Origin: an uncultured Candidatus Saccharibacteria bacterium
GTDB taxonomy: Bacteria; Patescibacteria; Saccharimonadia; Saccharimonadales; CAMLKC01
Assembly: GCA_946479025.1 (NCBI GenBank)
Contig: CAMLDM010000002.1
Span: forward strand, 1-51,980
Length of the DNA stretch: 51,980 nt
Reading direction: 5' to 3'
The position numbers and the translations under genes were made by a program. Shown piece after piece: positions 40,516 through 49,393 of this stretch. How positions within the stretch are numbered: position 1 is the first letter of the stretch; every line of letters begins with the position of its first letter. The notes beneath the pieces are model-generated. The model ran no database searches. It saw only the letters and a program-made list of their open reading frames with translations, and was not told the DNA's origin.

Positions 40516-41241
40516 CTAAAAAGCAGGCTCACCCTGCGCGTCCATCATCATAGCAACGACGGCGTGCCTGCCGTTTGAGCTGCGGTTTCCTGCTTTGAAC
40601 TGGCTATGAGAAAAATAATCTTGATTCTGCGCCGTGTCAACATCGCTGGCTTCAACGTTCTCGCTTGGCACGCCAGCTTCCTTCAGCTGGTCCAGAATCA
40701 CTTCCCGCAGACTTCTGTCGCCTTTAGCGTGAATCGGATACGTCGCCTTGCCGACCGCCGGGCTTACCCAAATTTTCAGATCCTTCGGCTTGGTCGCAAA
40801 ACTGTCCTCAAGGTATGCTACGCTCTTTGCCGCGCCGTCGATTTCAGCGCTGTGCCGGCCAACGTGCGACACCATTAACACCCGCTGCTTTTCATCGTAC
40901 AAAATAAGCCCGGCGCAATCCGCCAGCGGCAAAAATAGCGCGTGGCCTGGCTCTTTCGTGACGAGTGCATCGGCCGCCTCGTACTGCATGTCGGGCTGCA
41001 TGCCGACGCCCTTGTCACTTGCCGTAACGATCCGGTACTTGGCAAAATCATCGGTGTCGTAGGTAATACCAACGAGCGTCGTTTCACGAGGATCGACGCC
41101 AACCCGCCCTAAAAAGTCGTGGCGATTCTGAAGCGCCGCTTTCGCATCGTTCATACCGAATTTCATGTTGCCATCGTCTACCGACGATACGGCAGCCACG
41201 ACGTTTTTTCCAAAAATGGTTGGCTGGTGAGCGGCAATCAT
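40516..41241 (-). CDS. Divergent laccase-domain (YfiH/DUF152) protein
   Basis: A 241-aa member of the YfiH/PgeF multicopper-like fold. The cysteine motif is LPLADCAGLILYD and the histidine motif SHVGRHSAEID, where typical members have CHAGWRG. The first expected His (VHG) is not seen; the equivalent text is VGITYDTDDF. The C-terminal DTAQNQDYFSHSQF stands in for the usual FFSYRR-type ending. Family roles include purine nucleoside phosphorolysis and editing of cell-wall precursors; loss of one ligand leaves activity doubtful. Its ATG (41241) overlaps the rsmA TGA as ATGA, so I use this start rather than an upstream one. Confidence 0.8.
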   Translation of the reverse strand: MIAAHQPTIFGKNVVAAVSSVDDGNMKFGMNDAKAALQNRHDFLGRVGVDPRETTLVGITYDTDDFAKYRIVTASDKGVGMQPDMQYEAADALVTKEPGHALFLPLADCAGLILYDEKQRVLMVSHVGRHSAEIDGAAKSVAYLEDSFATKPKDLKIWVSPAVGKATYPIHAKGDRSLREVILDQLKEAGVPSENVEASDVDTAQNQDYFSHSQFKAGNRSSNGRHAVVAMMMDAQGEPAF

Positions 41242-42011
41242 TTTACTGTCCTCGCAAGATTTGCCCAATCACTCAGCGACAGGCTTTCGGCACGCGCGTT
41301 CGGATCAATATTCGCCGCGTTCAGGTATGTTTCAGCCTGCTCTTTCGAGACGTTCAGTCCGCCAGAAAGACTGCTGCGAAGCATTTTCCGCTTGGCCGAA
41401 AAACCGGCTTTCACAATACGGAAAAAAACTTTCTCGGCAATATCAGTGAGAAATGGCTGCTCGCGGGTTTTTAAAATAACCACCTCGCTATCAACTTTTG
41501 GCGGCGGCGTAAAGAGCTCGGCCGGAACCACGTCGCCAAGAGAGACGTCGGCGAAAAGCTGAGCGCTCACTGCAAGAATGCTCATATCGCCGGGTTCGGC
41601 CGCGAGGCGTTCGGCCACTTCTTTTTGCACCAGTAGTACGGCAATAGACGGCTTGTTTTCAGCCGTCATCAGTAGCTGAACGATCTTGCTTGTGATGTAA
41701 TAGGGGACGTTTGCCACCACTTTGTAACCTTTTGGCAAAGTAGAAAGGTCGAACGATAAAATATCGCTCTGAATAACTTCAAGATTTTTACCCGGAAACT
41801 GCGCCGGGAGTTTACGCGCGAGTTCGGCGTCAAATTCTACCGCGATCACTTTTTTTGAGCGGCGCAAAAGCTCGCTGGTAAGCGTGCCGAGGCCCGGGCC
41901 GATTTCAAGTACCGTGTCACCTTCATCGAGTTCCGCACAGTCAGCAATATGCGCCAGCGTGTCGCGGTCGCGAAGCCAGTGCTGACCGAGGGATTTGTTT
42001 GGAGCGGTCAT
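41238..42011 (-). CDS. rsmA: 16S rRNA dimethyladenosine transferase RsmA (KsgA)
   Basis: A 257-aa SAM-dependent methyltransferase that dimethylates two adenosines in helix 45 of 16S rRNA. It starts MTAPNKSLGQHWLRD, then has motif I VLEIGPGLGTLTSELL, VIAVEFDAEL, LEVIQSDILSFD and the catalytic VVANVPYYIT (NLPY type). The C-terminal domain has FSAKRKMLRSSLSGG. The ATG at 42011 overlaps the rpf stop as TAATG, showing tight coupling; a start 33 nt further upstream would run into that gene. Confidence 0.95.
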   Translation of the reverse strand: MTAPNKSLGQHWLRDRDTLAHIADCAELDEGDTVLEIGPGLGTLTSELLRRSKKVIAVEFDAELARKLPAQFPGKNLEVIQSDILSFDLSTLPKGYKVVANVPYYITSKIVQLLMTAENKPSIAVLLVQKEVAERLAAEPGDMSILAVSAQLFADVSLGDVVPAELFTPPPKVDSEVVILKTREQPFLTDIAEKVFFRIVKAGFSAKRKMLRSSLSGGLNVSKEQAETYLNAANIDPNARAESLSLSDWANLARTVK

Positions 42012-43162
42012 TAGCGATAAGTATCCGGCAAACCTGCGCCACAATTAGGCCATGGAGCCCACCCACTCTTTTGGTAATAATTATACGCCGCCTGGTCTTG
42101 CTGAGCTGGAGTAGCGCTGCCATACTTCGCGCCCGCTGGAGCGTTTGCATTCCAGGAACCCTCATCAAACTGATAAGCGCCGTAGTACGGACCCGCGGGA
42201 TTCCAGCTGTTGTATCCGCCCTCACAGCTACGCAGTTTCGCAAGAGCCGCTGCAAAATCACCACTGAAGCTTGGTTTTGTTCCCACAATTTCCACCTGCT
42301 CTACAGACTTCTTAATCACCATACTGCGGATCTTCTTGCGCTTAACTTCCTTGCCGCTCTTCATCACAACTTCATATACGACAGTCTTTTTACCCTTTAC
42401 TCCTGGGGTGACGATCTTTTTGTATCCAAGCGGCCGGTCGGCGTCTTCGATCTGCTTCACCTTGAAAGCGATATCTTCGTCTTTAGTAACAGTCTGCTTG
42501 CCGTCGCGCCACAGTTCAATTTTCATGCCGGCGGTGATTTTCGCCGTAGTGGCAACCGAAAGCGAGTCGTTCGCAGCGAGCGTGATACCTTTTAGCTTCA
42601 GCATGTCAGCCACCGTCTCCGCCTGTGTGTAGGCTTCGATTTTTTTGCCATACATCACGAACATGAACGGCGTTGCTCGGTCGATTTTCAACTGGATGCC
42701 CGCGCCCTCTCCAACGATGTCGCTGCTGGCGGTCATAGTGGTGATGTCTTCATCGTGCAGTGCAATTCCGGCGTTTTCCGTGATCTGCTTTGCCGTCTGG
42801 TACGGTGACATAACTCGTTTTTTCAACGCACCGTCAACGATCATAACTGGGCGAGCCCGGTAGATATTTACTTCGTAGTTGTTTGCAACCAGCTCGTCAT
42901 CCAGGCCGGGTTCAACACGGTCGTTCGGATCAACATTGATTTTAGCCTCTTTAAATGCCTCACGAAGAGTCGTCTTGTGCGTTAAAAGGCCGCGCTCACG
43001 ACTATCATCATGAACAGTAATCAGGCGTTCACCAGCAGAAACCTGCGACGACGCAGCCTGCGCGCGGGACGCGAACAAAGCGCCGAAAAAAAGAACCATC
43101 AAACAAGCAGCGGAGATGATGATGCCATACGGAGTTGTCGATTTTCGAAGTATACTCTTCAT
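42011..43162 (-). CDS. Resuscitation-promoting factor-like protein (DUF348-G5-Rpf)
   Basis: A 383-aa secreted or membrane-anchored protein with RpfB layout. An N-terminal signal/anchor helix (about 12-36) is followed by two to three DUF348 ubiquitin-like modules (ITVHDDSRERGLLTHKTTLRE, VMIVDGALKKRVMSPYQTAK, MFVMYGKKIEAYTQAETVAD), a G5 domain (IAFKVKQIEDADRPLGYKKI, TPGVKGKKTVVYEV) and a C-terminal Rpf lysozyme-like domain with LRSCEGGYNSWN (catalytic Glu next to Cys), YYGAYQFDEGSW and GWAPWPNCGAG, the paired cysteine. Rpf enzymes cut peptidoglycan and wake dormant Actinobacteria. The start is ATG 43162 with GGAGG 11 nt before. It is operonic with rsmA. Confidence 0.93.
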   Translation of the reverse strand: MKSILRKSTTPYGIIISAACLMVLFFGALFASRAQAASSQVSAGERLITVHDDSRERGLLTHKTTLREAFKEAKINVDPNDRVEPGLDDELVANNYEVNIYRARPVMIVDGALKKRVMSPYQTAKQITENAGIALHDEDITTMTASSDIVGEGAGIQLKIDRATPFMFVMYGKKIEAYTQAETVADMLKLKGITLAANDSLSVATTAKITAGMKIELWRDGKQTVTKDEDIAFKVKQIEDADRPLGYKKIVTPGVKGKKTVVYEVVMKSGKEVKRKKIRSMVIKKSVEQVEIVGTKPSFSGDFAAALAKLRSCEGGYNSWNPAGPYYGAYQFDEGSWNANAPAGAKYGSATPAQQDQAAYNYYQKSGWAPWPNCGAGLPDTYR

Positions 43163-43235
43163 AAATGAGAACACCTCCACGGTGTACTAAGAGAAATTAT
43201 ATCAAAAAAGCGGGGTATTTGATAGTTTTAGTAGA

Positions 43236-43982
43236 TCAAAGCGGGTGGCGGTAGCGCTCGACGAAGTTCTGCAGGATTTTCGGCGCATGTGACAGATCAG
43301 CACCATTTGCAGCCTCGATCAACGCATCGCCGTCTTCGGGCGCAAAATAGCCGGCGTGTCGGTAGATCTCAACACGAACCTTCAGACCCTCTTTGTCGAG
43401 TTCAGGATGATACTGCGTGGCGTACAGGTTGTTTTTAATACGAAATACCTGCACAGGGCACTGCGCCGACGTGGCAAGAAGTACAGCATGCGGCGGAAGG
43501 ACTTCACACGCTTCCTTATGAACGGCAATCGCCTCGAAGTTCTGCGGCAATCCCGCAAATAACGGGTCCGCCTTGCCCGCGTCTGTTACCGAAATCACGG
43601 TTGGCACTTGGTCCTCGGCAAATTTGCCACTGATCAGCGCACCCTGATGAGCACCGAGCGTGCCAACGCCATAACATGCGCCAAAAAACGGAAAATCCTT
43701 TTCTACCAGCTTATCGAGCAGCCGGGAAAAGTCGGCCTCGACACGCTTTTGAACATCGGACTTTGAATCTTCAGGATAGCTGGTGTTGAACGGTCCGCCG
43801 CCGACAATAATGCCGGAATAGCACTCCAGATCTATCTCCGGCAGCGGCGCTGCCTCGACACGGATACGCTCTAGCTGCTTTGGCGCCAAGTTTGCCGCAT
43901 CCAAAAAACCGGCATACTCGTTATCTGACGCCACATCTTCCGGACGCGATTGCAGAAGCAGGAACGGCTTTATTTCTTGCAT
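43236..43982 (-). CDS. Class I glutamine amidotransferase-like protein
   Basis: A 248-aa protein of the GMP-synthase-like GATase family. The nucleophile elbow is FPFFGACYGVGTLGAHQG with the catalytic Cys. The second site is LYATQYHPELDKEGLK with His and Glu. GGGPFNTSYPEDSKSD matches the family loop. No synthase partner is adjacent, so it probably hydrolyses Gln or gamma-glutamyl compounds on its own. The ATG at 43982 overlaps the uvrD stop (TAATG). Confidence 0.9.
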   Translation of the reverse strand: MQEIKPFLLLQSRPEDVASDNEYAGFLDAANLAPKQLERIRVEAAPLPEIDLECYSGIIVGGGPFNTSYPEDSKSDVQKRVEADFSRLLDKLVEKDFPFFGACYGVGTLGAHQGALISGKFAEDQVPTVISVTDAGKADPLFAGLPQNFEAIAVHKEACEVLPPHAVLLATSAQCPVQVFRIKNNLYATQYHPELDKEGLKVRVEIYRHAGYFAPEDGDALIEAANGADLSHAPKILQNFVERYRHPL

Positions 43983-46099
43983 TATAATTTTTCCAATCTC
44001 GCGTATTCCACGTTGAGCTTTTTGGTTTGACCGCTCGAAAACTGCACCGTTATGGCCATGCCGTCGATGTCAATAACCTCGCCAACGCCAAACTGTGCGG
44101 AGCGGACACCGTCTCCAATATCGAACGGCGGAACATCGCTGAACTCATCATACTCCTCCGGCGTACGCATCGTAAATGACGGCGCCGCAGCCTCAGCAAG
44201 TTCGTAACCCATGTCGCTCAAAAACCGCGAGGCAGGATTATACCCGCGCTGGCCGAACTGAAGGCGGCTCTGGGCATAACTGAGGTGGAGCTCCTGTCGG
44301 GCTCGCGTCATGCCCACATAGCAGAGTCGACGCTCTTCTTCCATCGCTGCCGGGCCAGCTTCAGCGGCACGCGACGTCGGAAAAATCCCCTCTTCCATGC
44401 CTACCATAAAGACAACAGGAAATTCGAGACCCTTAGCCGCGTGTATCGTCATAAGCGTGACTTTTTGTTCGTGACCGTCCGTGTCGGCACTCGACATAAG
44501 CGCGACTTCTTCCAAAAAATCAGGCAGCGTCGCAAAGGTTTTTGCATCGGAAATAAGCGAACCTATGTTTGCTTCGCGCTCTTCGGCCTGTGGCGTGCCA
44601 TCAAGAATGTAGTCCCGATAGCCTGTTTTTTCAATCAATGTCTCGATGATATCGCTTGGCGGCTGGTCGGCCTGGAGTTTTCCTTGCAGCGCGCGCAGGA
44701 TTTCTCCCAGCGTTACCAGCGCCGTTTTAGCCCGTGGCGTGAGGCTGCTGGTCTGCTCGGCATTCACCAGACTTGAAATGATGTCCATGCCGCTGTTTGC
44801 CTGCCACATGAGGAATTTTTCCAGGCTCGTGGCGCCGATACCACGCGTCGGTACGTTCACGATCCGCGAAAAACTCATGCGGTCGTTCGGCTGATAGAGA
44901 AGCCGAAGGTAGGCGATAATATCTTTGATTTCTTTGCGGTCGTAAAAGCGAACACCGCCGATGATCTGATAGGGAATACGATGCTGCAGCAGAGCGCGCT
45001 CCAGCGTGTAACTCTGCGAGTTGGTGCGATATAAAATGGCGTAATCACCAAACTCCCGCGCGCCGATTCCCGCCTGAGCACCGATCCGGCTCGCCACTGT
45101 ATATGCCTCTTCGGCTTCGTCGTACACGGCATGAACCTGCACGGGAGCGCCGGTCGGTTCGGCAGTCCAGAGTTTTTTATCGGTACGCTGCTTGTTTTTC
45201 GTGATGACGTTGTGCGCTGCCTCCAAAATCGCACCTGTGCTACGGTAGTTTTGCTCGAGCTTCACGATCTTCGCACCCGGAAAATCCCGCTCAAAATTAA
45301 GGATGTTCGTAAAATCCGCGCCGCGCCAGCTGTAAATCGATTGCCAATCGTCACCCACCACGCAAATATTCCGGTCATCGTTCACCAGGCTTTTTACGAT
45401 CGCATATTGCGCCGCGTTCGTGTCCTGATATTCGTCGATAAGAATATGCTTGAACTGCGCGCGCCACTTTTTACGCACATCCGGCTGCTCGCGGAAAAGC
45501 CGGACCGTTTCAAGCAGGAGGTCGTCAAAGTCTAGCGCTCCGGCCTCTTTCCGCATTTTTTCGTAGAGCGCGTAAATTTTCGCGACCTCTTTTTGAAACG
45601 GATAATCGGCACTGGCCGCAAAATCATCCGGAGATTTCATTTCATTTTTGGCATTTGAAATAATGCCGCTGACTGCGCGTGGCTTGATCTGCTTGTCGGC
45701 GATAGACAGTTGCTTCATCGCCTGTTTTATCAAGCCTTGGCGGTCGTCTTCGTCGTAAATTACATAATTGGGCGAGATGCCTATCTTGTCACCATCTACT
45801 CTTAAAAGCCGTACACATATCCCATGAAACGTCCCCATCCACGGCATAAACGAGCGAGCGCCGCCATCCCGGCCAAGCAGATGCCCGAGCCGCTCGCGCA
45901 TTTCGCGCGCCGCTTTATTCGTGAAAGTAACGGCTAAAATTTCATTCGGCCAAATTCCTTCATTGGCAATCAGGTGGGCGATCCTGTGAGTAAGCGTTTT
46001 TGTTTTACCACTGCCCGCCCCCGCCAGAATAAGCAGCGGTCCACGTATTGTTTCTACCGCGTCGGCCTGCGCGGGGTTCAAATCTTTCAGCAAATCCAT
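43982..46099 (-). CDS. uvrD: UvrD/PcrA-type DNA helicase
   Basis: A 705-aa superfamily 1A helicase. Motifs in order: LNPAQADAV (Q), LILAGAGSGKTKTLTHR (Walker A, Ia), HILIDEYQDTNAAQY (II), VVGDDWQSIYSWRGAD (III), LEQNYRST (IV), VTLMTIHAAKGLEFPVVFMV (V) and RRLCYVGMTRARQELHLSYA (VI). The C-terminal Tudor-like domain (GDGVRSAQFGVGEVIDIDGM) resembles PcrA, which binds RNA polymerase. I start at 46099 (MDLLKDLNPAQ), with TATAAT 7 nt upstream and no Shine-Dalgarno. Confidence 0.95.
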   Translation of the reverse strand: MDLLKDLNPAQADAVETIRGPLLILAGAGSGKTKTLTHRIAHLIANEGIWPNEILAVTFTNKAAREMRERLGHLLGRDGGARSFMPWMGTFHGICVRLLRVDGDKIGISPNYVIYDEDDRQGLIKQAMKQLSIADKQIKPRAVSGIISNAKNEMKSPDDFAASADYPFQKEVAKIYALYEKMRKEAGALDFDDLLLETVRLFREQPDVRKKWRAQFKHILIDEYQDTNAAQYAIVKSLVNDDRNICVVGDDWQSIYSWRGADFTNILNFERDFPGAKIVKLEQNYRSTGAILEAAHNVITKNKQRTDKKLWTAEPTGAPVQVHAVYDEAEEAYTVASRIGAQAGIGAREFGDYAILYRTNSQSYTLERALLQHRIPYQIIGGVRFYDRKEIKDIIAYLRLLYQPNDRMSFSRIVNVPTRGIGATSLEKFLMWQANSGMDIISSLVNAEQTSSLTPRAKTALVTLGEILRALQGKLQADQPPSDIIETLIEKTGYRDYILDGTPQAEEREANIGSLISDAKTFATLPDFLEEVALMSSADTDGHEQKVTLMTIHAAKGLEFPVVFMVGMEEGIFPTSRAAEAGPAAMEEERRLCYVGMTRARQELHLSYAQSRLQFGQRGYNPASRFLSDMGYELAEAAAPSFTMRTPEEYDEFSDVPPFDIGDGVRSAQFGVGEVIDIDGMAITVQFSSGQTKKLNVEYARLEKL

Positions 46100-46106
46100 T
46101 AGCTTT

Positions 46107-46112
46107 ATTATA
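46107..46112 (-). promoter_or_regulatory. -10 element for leaderless uvrD
   Basis: A consensus TATAAT on the minus strand, 7 nt (AAAGCTA) before the uvrD ATG. Confidence 0.6.
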
Positions 46113-46160
46113 GCCGAGAGAGGCAAAAAATGCCGTGTAATATTTACGTCCGACTAAAAG

Positions 46161-47315
46161 CTAGACGACGCCAAGAAAATACAGCGCCGCGCCGCCGACC
46201 GCGCCAACGAGAAGAATCGCAACGATCCACACCACCCATAACCAGCCTGGCTTCTGCTTAGCAGGGTGAGCAAGCGGCTGGTGATAGGTGTTGGTATCGT
46301 AAATTGCACCATTGTCTTTGTCTCCGGTGTTCGGCTCTTCCCGATACTGCTGCGCGATAGAAGTTGGACCAGCAGAGGCGGGCAACTTATCGTCGCCAGA
46401 GGGGGTTGGTACGTTAGTAACTGGTGGTCGTGAATCCGCTGCAGACTCAGGCTTTTCGTCCAAAGGTCTGTTCGTCTCCTCTGGCTTTTTGTAGCCGTGT
46501 GTTGTCGTATCCGCCTCGACTGCCATCATGTCACCCTTCAGCTCCTCGGGAAGTTCTACTTCAACCTCTTTTGGATCCGGCGGCAGTTGGTCCTCTGGAT
46601 CATGAATCGTTGCCTCAGTATCAGCTTTTGCGCCGAATACTGGTGTGTGATCGGGTTCATCCGGCGTAGCGTTGCCACCAAGCGGCCGCTTCTCTACTTT
46701 GGTCCCAGATAAAAACGGGGAAGTCAGCGGGGAAGAATCAGCCTCGGCTGGAGCCATTTCTTTTGGAGTCTCTGGCTTTGGCGTCAGTTCAGGCTCGGAC
46801 GACGCCTTTGGCGAAGTGTCACTCTTAAAATCCGCCATCTCAAGCGGGTCCGGCCAGTCGCTCGAAGGTGCAGGCGTCGGAGCTGTTGGCAGCTCCTTCT
46901 TTGTCTCCGTCGACGGCGCCATCTTCGGCTTCGGTGAAGAAGGCCTGGTGGCCGGCGCTGAGTGCATAGACTGGCTCGGAGTAATCGTGGCACCCTGACG
47001 CGAAACCGCCGGGCGAGCCGGGACAGCAGAAGTAGTTTTCATATCAGAAGAAGGGTGGACGACATCCATGAAACGTCCTCCGCGACGGGCTGCGAGCGGT
47101 GGGCGCGAAGGTGACTGCGAAACAGGAGCGGGCGCGGCTGCGGGCGAAGGAGCGGCAACAGCAGATACATCGGCCGGCGGCGTTTTGCTATCCTCTTTCG
47201 GAGTAAGATCCAGCGTCTTTTCCGCCTCTTCAGGCTTCGGCGTATCGGATTTCGGCACGTTCGTCATCAATGAGTTTACCGCCCGGTCAAGTTCGTCAAA
47301 ATCTAAATCTTTCAT
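46161..47315 (-). CDS. Proline-rich, tail-anchored protein, unknown
   Basis: A 384-aa low-complexity protein. The N-terminus has LDFDELDRAVNSLM, a short amphipathic region. The next about 320 residues are rich in Pro, Ala, Ser, Thr, Glu and Lys, with no fold visible, and include RRGGRFMDVVHPSSD. The C-terminal 25 residues form one hydrophobic helix (LWVVWIVAILLVGAVGGAAL) with almost nothing after it, so the long disordered part should be cytoplasmic and the protein tail-anchored. It overlaps the tpiA stop by 4 nt (ATGA) as the last gene of the glycolytic unit. It could be a scaffold at the membrane; no function can be named. Confidence 0.78.
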   Translation of the reverse strand: MKDLDFDELDRAVNSLMTNVPKSDTPKPEEAEKTLDLTPKEDSKTPPADVSAVAAPSPAAAPAPVSQSPSRPPLAARRGGRFMDVVHPSSDMKTTSAVPARPAVSRQGATITPSQSMHSAPATRPSSPKPKMAPSTETKKELPTAPTPAPSSDWPDPLEMADFKSDTSPKASSEPELTPKPETPKEMAPAEADSSPLTSPFLSGTKVEKRPLGGNATPDEPDHTPVFGAKADTEATIHDPEDQLPPDPKEVEVELPEELKGDMMAVEADTTTHGYKKPEETNRPLDEKPESAADSRPPVTNVPTPSGDDKLPASAGPTSIAQQYREEPNTGDKDNGAIYDTNTYHQPLAHPAKQKPGWLWVVWIVAILLVGAVGGAALYFLGVV

Positions 47316-48106
47316 GCCCCACCTCTACTTTTATCTGCTCTTTTTTCATCATGCGCCTTTTCAACGATGCTGCTAAATGCGTGCGCGTCGAGACTTGCGC
47401 CTCCAATCAGCAACCCGTCAACACCTTCAACCGCCAAGTAACTTGCCGCGCTGTCGGCCGTAACACTTCCGCCATAAAGCACGCGGATACTCTGCGCCGC
47501 CTGCGGTCCGTAAAGATGCTTTACCTGGTTGCGGACTGCAGCCACCGCCTTCTTAACGTCATCCGGCAATGCGCTGTTGCCCGTCCCAATGGCCCAGACT
47601 GGCTCATAGGCAACAACCACCTCATCGAGCTCCTCACTGGTGATATTTGCCAGTCCACCGACCAGCTGGTCGTGCAAAACATCGTGTGTTTCACCGTCGG
47701 TGCGTTCGCCAGCGGTTTCACCGATACATAATATTGGTTTTATATTGTTACGGATTGCCGCCTGTACTTTATTGCGGACATCCTTATCCGTTTCGCCAAA
47801 AATATGACGCCGCTCAGAATGGCCGACAAGCGCATAGTCTGCAATGCCGCGCAGCTGGGTCGCCGAAACCTCACCGGTAAACGCGCCGTGGTCACGCCAG
47901 TAGAAATTCTGCACGGCCAACTTGAACTGCCTGCGGTCTACCTGCAAGCTAAGTGACTGAAGCGCCAAAAGTGTCGGCGTTAGCACGACCTCGACATCGC
48001 GGTGAACTTTCACCATCCCCGCCAGCTTATGGAGAAATAAACTCGCCTCATGAGTATTGAGGTTCATCTTCCAATTGCCGACGATGAGTTTCTTATCTCG
48101 AGACAT
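47312..48106 (-). CDS. tpiA: Triosephosphate isomerase
   Basis: A 264-aa TIM barrel that interconverts DHAP and glyceraldehyde 3-phosphate. LIVGNWKMNLN carries Asn and Lys, YALVGHSERRHIFGE the catalytic His, and VVAYEPVWAIGTGNSA the catalytic Glu and the lid loop; VLYGGSVT and LLIGGASLDAHAF bind phosphate. It follows pgk by 7 nt and overlaps the proline-rich protein gene by 4 nt. The last about 12 residues (HDEKRADKSRGG) extend past the usual end. Confidence 0.97.
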   Translation of the reverse strand: MSRDKKLIVGNWKMNLNTHEASLFLHKLAGMVKVHRDVEVVLTPTLLALQSLSLQVDRRQFKLAVQNFYWRDHGAFTGEVSATQLRGIADYALVGHSERRHIFGETDKDVRNKVQAAIRNNIKPILCIGETAGERTDGETHDVLHDQLVGGLANITSEELDEVVVAYEPVWAIGTGNSALPDDVKKAVAAVRNQVKHLYGPQAAQSIRVLYGGSVTADSAASYLAVEGVDGLLIGGASLDAHAFSSIVEKAHDEKRADKSRGGA

Positions 48107-48113
48107 ATACCGC

Positions 48114-49370
48114 TTATGCTTCTTTTTCTTTAGTGTAACCTACTTGCCGTGGGGCGTCTAGCAAACTTTCGATGCCCGGCAGCTTTTCTCCGGCCATGAG
48201 CTCCAGGCTTGCGCCGCCGCCAGTAGAAACATGCGAAAAACTACCGCCTTTTTTACTATCCCAGTTTAGTACGAAGTCAGCCGTGTCACCGCCGCCGATG
48301 ATGGACTCGATTTCCGGATGAATAGCCAGCGCCAAGCTCAGGCGGGCTGAGCCGTGGGCAAAATTAGGAAATTCCGCCATGCCAAGCGTACCGTTCCAGA
48401 TGACAGTTTTGGCCTTCTCGACGGCAGCCACCGTTTCTTCGATCGTTTTGTCGCCAACGTCAAGCGCCAGCTCATCCGGCGCCACCTGGTCGGCCGGAAC
48501 GACTTTGCGCGGTGCGTTCTCCACAGCGGATGCAACCGCCAGATCGATAGGCAGCACCAGAAATTCGTCTACCTTGTCCGCACCAACCTTTTCGCTGGCT
48601 AGTCTGTAAATATCATCGAGCACTTCGTTCGCGTTGTCATCGAGCTTGCTTTTACCAAGACTCAGGCCTTTGTATTTCAAAAATGTATTTGCCATGGCAC
48701 CCGAAATAACAATCCGGTCGGCGACATTTATCAGCGCTTTTATCACGGCGATTTTATCGTGAACCTTCGCCCCGCCAAGCACGGCGACAAGCGGCCGCTC
48801 AGGATTTTTCATAGCATCTGTAATCACCGTGTATTCGCGCTCTAAAAGAAGGCCGGAAACGCTTGGTAGCTGCAAAGTAATGGCGGCGGTGCTGGCGTGC
48901 GCCCGGTGCACCACGCCAAAACCGTCCTGCACGAAATATCGCGCACCCGAACTCTCGGCAATTTCGCGCGCGAATACTTCATCATTCGCCTCTTCACGAG
49001 GGTCAAAACGCAGATTTTCAAGGACGGTCACGCTTCGCTTAGGTGCCATCTTCACAGCCATTTTTACTTTGTCACCGACCGTTTCGTTTACGAACCGCAC
49101 CGGCTCGCCCAAAAGTTCGGATAACCTCAGTGCGACCGGCTCAAGACTCAGCTTCGGGTCGCGGCCCTCCGGGCGGCCAAGGTGACTGATAATTACCACC
49201 TTACAGCCATCTGCCAACAGTTTTTTCACCGTTGGAAGGCTTGCCTGAATCCGAAAATCGCTTTCAATCGTGCCATCGCTCTTCAGCGGTACGTTGTAAT
49301 CTGCACGAAGCAGTACCGTTTCACCATGAAGCGGTACAGTATTGATCGTCTGTTTAAAAAATGCCATCAT
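48114..49370 (-). CDS. pgk: Phosphoglycerate kinase
   Basis: A 418-aa glycolytic kinase that makes ATP from 1,3-bisphosphoglycerate. LLRADYNVPL, SHLGRPEGRDPKLSLEP, VLENLRFDPREEAND, LGGAKVHDKI, NGTLGMAEF and GGGDTADF are the standard substrate and nucleotide motifs. GGGTGG about 2 nt before the ATGATG, and TG-A-TAGAAT further up, give a short leader of about 20 nt or read-through from pyk 23 nt upstream. Confidence 0.97.
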   Translation of the reverse strand: MMAFFKQTINTVPLHGETVLLRADYNVPLKSDGTIESDFRIQASLPTVKKLLADGCKVVIISHLGRPEGRDPKLSLEPVALRLSELLGEPVRFVNETVGDKVKMAVKMAPKRSVTVLENLRFDPREEANDEVFAREIAESSGARYFVQDGFGVVHRAHASTAAITLQLPSVSGLLLEREYTVITDAMKNPERPLVAVLGGAKVHDKIAVIKALINVADRIVISGAMANTFLKYKGLSLGKSKLDDNANEVLDDIYRLASEKVGADKVDEFLVLPIDLAVASAVENAPRKVVPADQVAPDELALDVGDKTIEETVAAVEKAKTVIWNGTLGMAEFPNFAHGSARLSLALAIHPEIESIIGGGDTADFVLNWDSKKGGSFSHVSTGGGASLELMAGEKLPGIESLLDAPRQVGYTKEKEA

Positions 49371-49393
49371 CCCACCCTATTTAGTAACTGGTT

